From Gossypium raimondii (taxonomy: Eukaryota > Streptophyta > Magnoliopsida > Malvales > Malvaceae): DNA of 64,000 bases. Of the stretch, positions 61,481-64,000 are shown piece after piece. Below the pieces are notes generated by a model. It made no database searches and had not been told where the DNA came from. It worked only from the letters and a program-made list of their open reading frames with translations. How positions within the stretch are numbered: the first letter of the stretch is position 1; the number at the start of each line of letters is the position of its first letter. The position numbers and the translations under genes are program-made. The stretch is taken from the NCBI RefSeq assembly GCF_025698545.1, contig NC_068569.1, forward strand, positions 11,780,001 to 11,844,000, in the 5' to 3' direction.

Positions 61481-63434
61481 TCAGGCAATGTGCTCTGCCA
61501 AAGTGAGGATCTTGACATGCTTTTTCTGCCTCAGCTCATGAGGAACTGGCCCAAAAACTCTGGTCCCTATTGGCTGGCCTTGCTTGTCAACAAGAACAAC
61601 TGCATTGTCATCGAACTTGACCTCACTCCCATCACAACGACCCCGCTGCATGGCAGCACGCACAACCACACCATATACCACCTTTCCTTTCTTCACCTTT
61701 CCGTTAGGCATGGCTTCCTTTACAGATGCAATTATGGTGTCTCCCAATCTTGCCCCTTTCTTCCCCTTCAATGCTTGTATACACATCACCTTTTTTGCCC
61801 CTGAGTTGTCCACTACTTTTAGAACAGTTCTCATCTGTATGAAAGTCCTTTGTTGCTGCAGAATAAAATGAAATATAAGGGTTACCTATCAAAGAAAATA
61901 CCACAAAGGCAATTATCATAGAACCATGGAATATTATCAGGACTTAAACCATACACTTACAATATTGAACATTCAACAAAACTCTTATCACTCTCACATC
62001 AAGCTACAAGAATAATTATCCTATTCCAATAGCTATGTGGATCCTAACATAAGACTCAAAATATAACTTTCATTAACAATAGGTTCAACTCCTGTCAACA
62101 TCACTGAAATCATATTTAAGTAGTTCAGGCTGCCATCCTATCAGGCTCATATGCAGCTCTTCAAAAGCTGTCTCAATGGTTCTTACTTCTTATACATGTT
62201 TGATGCTTAAGAAAAGGGAAAAGTTTAGTAAAAATTTGATGCTCATTAACAATATGTTTATCCCTTTGAACCATTTAGGTTTAATGAGACATGCATAACT
62301 TCAGACCATAAAAAATGACATCATGACCAACCTTGTCAAAGCTGTTCCCACAGGCTTGTCTATTCCCGGAGATTTGGGGAACTTGATCTAAATTTCCAAG
62401 GATAATATTAATATAGCATGAACACTAGCATGTGCTCCACGTGAATGATTCCATCTATTGCAGTCCAAGCTTAAAAAGAAACATCATGCTAGAAAACCTT
62501 GCTGACCTGATACAGGAAACTGCCACATGTTGTCTCTCTTGATGTGCTTGGTAAATTAGAGAAGTTGTTTCGAAGGCCATCCATCAATGAACGTCCCACT
62601 GCATATACCATAGAGTCAAACAAAAGCTAGAGAAACAAGACTAGATACAAAATGAATTATGAACATATAGGTTTTAATTTTATGATACAAAAACATATTT
62701 ACATCACTTGTGGGAGGAACAAAACCAATGTAGTTCAGCGGATAGTCAGATTACAAGCATTAAGAACCTAACCAATGGTTCCCGGCACTTACGTAGAAGA
62801 CGTAAACAAGAAAGAAGAGGGGGAAAAAAACCCAGCATGAAAGAATAGATACAAACAGAATTCATAAACAGGTCATCCTAAAATCCCACATATTAAGAGG
62901 CTTCTTAAAGCTATCGTCATCAAACGAAACACAAGTGACTAAAAGAATCATAAAACACAGTGAAAAAAGTTCCAAACACAGAATTGTAGACGGAATACAA
63001 AATGCCAACGAATCACCAAAAGACTTCCATATGAAGATGAGCAAGAAGCAACACTATTGAGACTAGATAAGCTTCAATAAGTTCCACCAAACCCCATCTC
63101 AACCCCTCCAAAAAATAATATCGTTGAATTTCCAGGGTTCAATGGTTAAAAACCTTTATTCATTTCGGTCCAAACTTATAGCTAACTAGAAGAATTTTTC
63201 CTCTATATCAATCAAAGAAAAACTTACGCAATAAAAACTTAAACTTTATGCATATGGACATAGTTGGATCGGAATGCTCTGTAAGCTATTCATAGAAGAG
63301 CTGGTAATCTGAAAATGTGCATTAACAGAAAGAAAGGACAACAAAAACCCTTCGAAAAAAACAAAAAACGCCCACACCAAGAAAAAATCACATGACATAC
63401 CCCTGGAGCATCTGGAAGCTAAGCTTGCAGCCAT
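61481..63434 (-). CDS. Mitochondrial ribosomal protein uL14 (HUELLENLOS type), 3 exons, 166 aa
   Basis: The exons, in transcript order, are 63401-63434, 62507-62598 and 61481-61855. The N-terminal ~45 residues ([16 protein letters not shown]...) are Arg/Ser-rich with almost no acidic residues, typical of a mitochondrial presequence. The ribosomal L14 domain follows from about residue 50: [48 protein letters not shown] and [13 protein letters not shown]. uL14 binds 23S-like rRNA at the subunit interface. In Arabidopsis the HLL/HLP pair are mitochondrial uL14 proteins needed for ovule development. HLL versus HLP cannot be separated here. The joins give a continuous frame. A further possible 56-base exon lies at about 62336-62391 but would break the frame. 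Confidence 0.9.
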
Positions 63435-64000
63435 CTTCCGCTTCTTACTTAATTCGACAGCCTTAAACAAGGGAAAGAGGAAAATGAGTGAAACAGTTAG
63501 AACCCTAGGACTAGGAAGTAGGGACTTGAAGGAAGAAGGAGATTGGGTTTGGGCTCAAGCTTAAGTAGGACTAGCCCAACGCATTATATATAATTACTTC
63601 ATATAAAAAGGTTTCCCTTTTTCCCTGAACAGTCCATCAATGAAAATAAAAACAAATTCTTGATGTTGAATTAGATATGAACATTCTTACGAAATCAAAC
63701 CCTGCCCTCACTGAATCACGTCATCAAAGTTTGTCGACATCATAAATTACTCATGCAAAGAAGTGGGCAAAGATTAAAAAAACCTATAGAGTTGTTAATG
63801 GAGTTACACTGTTACAGTTGTGGCGGATAGCATAGCTACCCTCACTTCTCAATTTTAGCTTTCCTCCCCACCCACCACCAGGAAACAATATTTATTACCC
63901 ATTTCTTTTGCATATTTTTGGTAACATTGTAAGCTTCAAGTGTGTGTGAAGTTCCCCGCAATGTTAGTGATTCGACTTAGGTAAATAAATATAAATATAT
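63435..64000. other. Upstream region of the uL14m gene
   Basis: The leader and promoter of the minus-strand ribosomal gene are expected at 63435-63650. TATATATAAT at about 63585-63594 is a possible TATA element. No further gene is seen. Confidence 0.45.

Noticed and set aside
1..64000. tRNA, rRNA or snoRNA genes
   Set aside because: I saw no cloverleaf-like tRNA, rRNA segment or box C/D pair by eye; only the tRNA-complementary primer binding sites of the LTR elements were found.

Overview
The window looks like nuclear DNA from a eudicot plant. Genes are split by many AT-rich GT-AG introns, intergenic DNA is about 65-75% A+T, and most of the middle is nested Ty3/gypsy LTR retrotransposon. The palindromic CACACGGGCGTGTG-type motifs in the LTRs and the overall gene style suggest Gossypium (cotton, Malvaceae). 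That is an inference; no search was possible.

Left gene-rich part (1-27.3 kb). A J-domain (auxilin/JAC1-like) protein gene occupies 2302-4645 (+). A DEAD-box RNA helicase of the RH1 type lies at 8415-11832 (+), just downstream of a large inverted repeat. A small uncharacterised 89-aa protein is at 13951-14220 (-). Two homologous, convergent genes for short proteins with a C-terminal membrane segment are at 15445-15654 (+) and 17373-17600 (-). A nine-exon ER oxidoreductin gene (ERO1) is at 18355-22509 (-). An intronless CC-type (ROXY) glutaredoxin is at 26866-27273 (-). A possible orphan mTERF-like terminal exon is at 5943-6072 (-).

Central repeat nest (29.7-53.6 kb). An old gypsy element (5' LTR 29700-32198, PBS, decayed gag, protease and start of RT) was hit three times by antisense LTR insertions. 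These are solo LTR A (32798-35608, target duplication ATAGT), solo LTR B (36342-38604, duplication ACTGG) and LTR C (39618-53595, no duplication). LTR C was itself split by a complete gypsy element D (41425-51148, duplication TGAGG, LTRs of about 2.5 kb) and by a 1.2-kb hAT-like non-autonomous element E (52318-53538, 8-bp duplication CTCGGATT). The rest of the oldest element's pol and its 3' LTR are missing, probably through recombination. Each LTR carries a different tandem array of short palindromes.

Right gene part (53.6-64 kb). About 4.5 kb of AT-rich spacer is followed by a myo-inositol:H+ symporter gene (INT2 type, 58066-60965, +). Next is a mitochondrial ribosomal protein uL14 gene of the HUELLENLOS type (61481-63434, -).

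The genes do not form one pathway; they are ordinary plant housekeeping and regulatory genes. Exon borders were set by hand from GT/AG sites, reading-frame continuity and family knowledge. Total lengths came out close to those I recall for Arabidopsis relatives (RH1 514 aa, ERO1 466 aa, INT2 578 aa).
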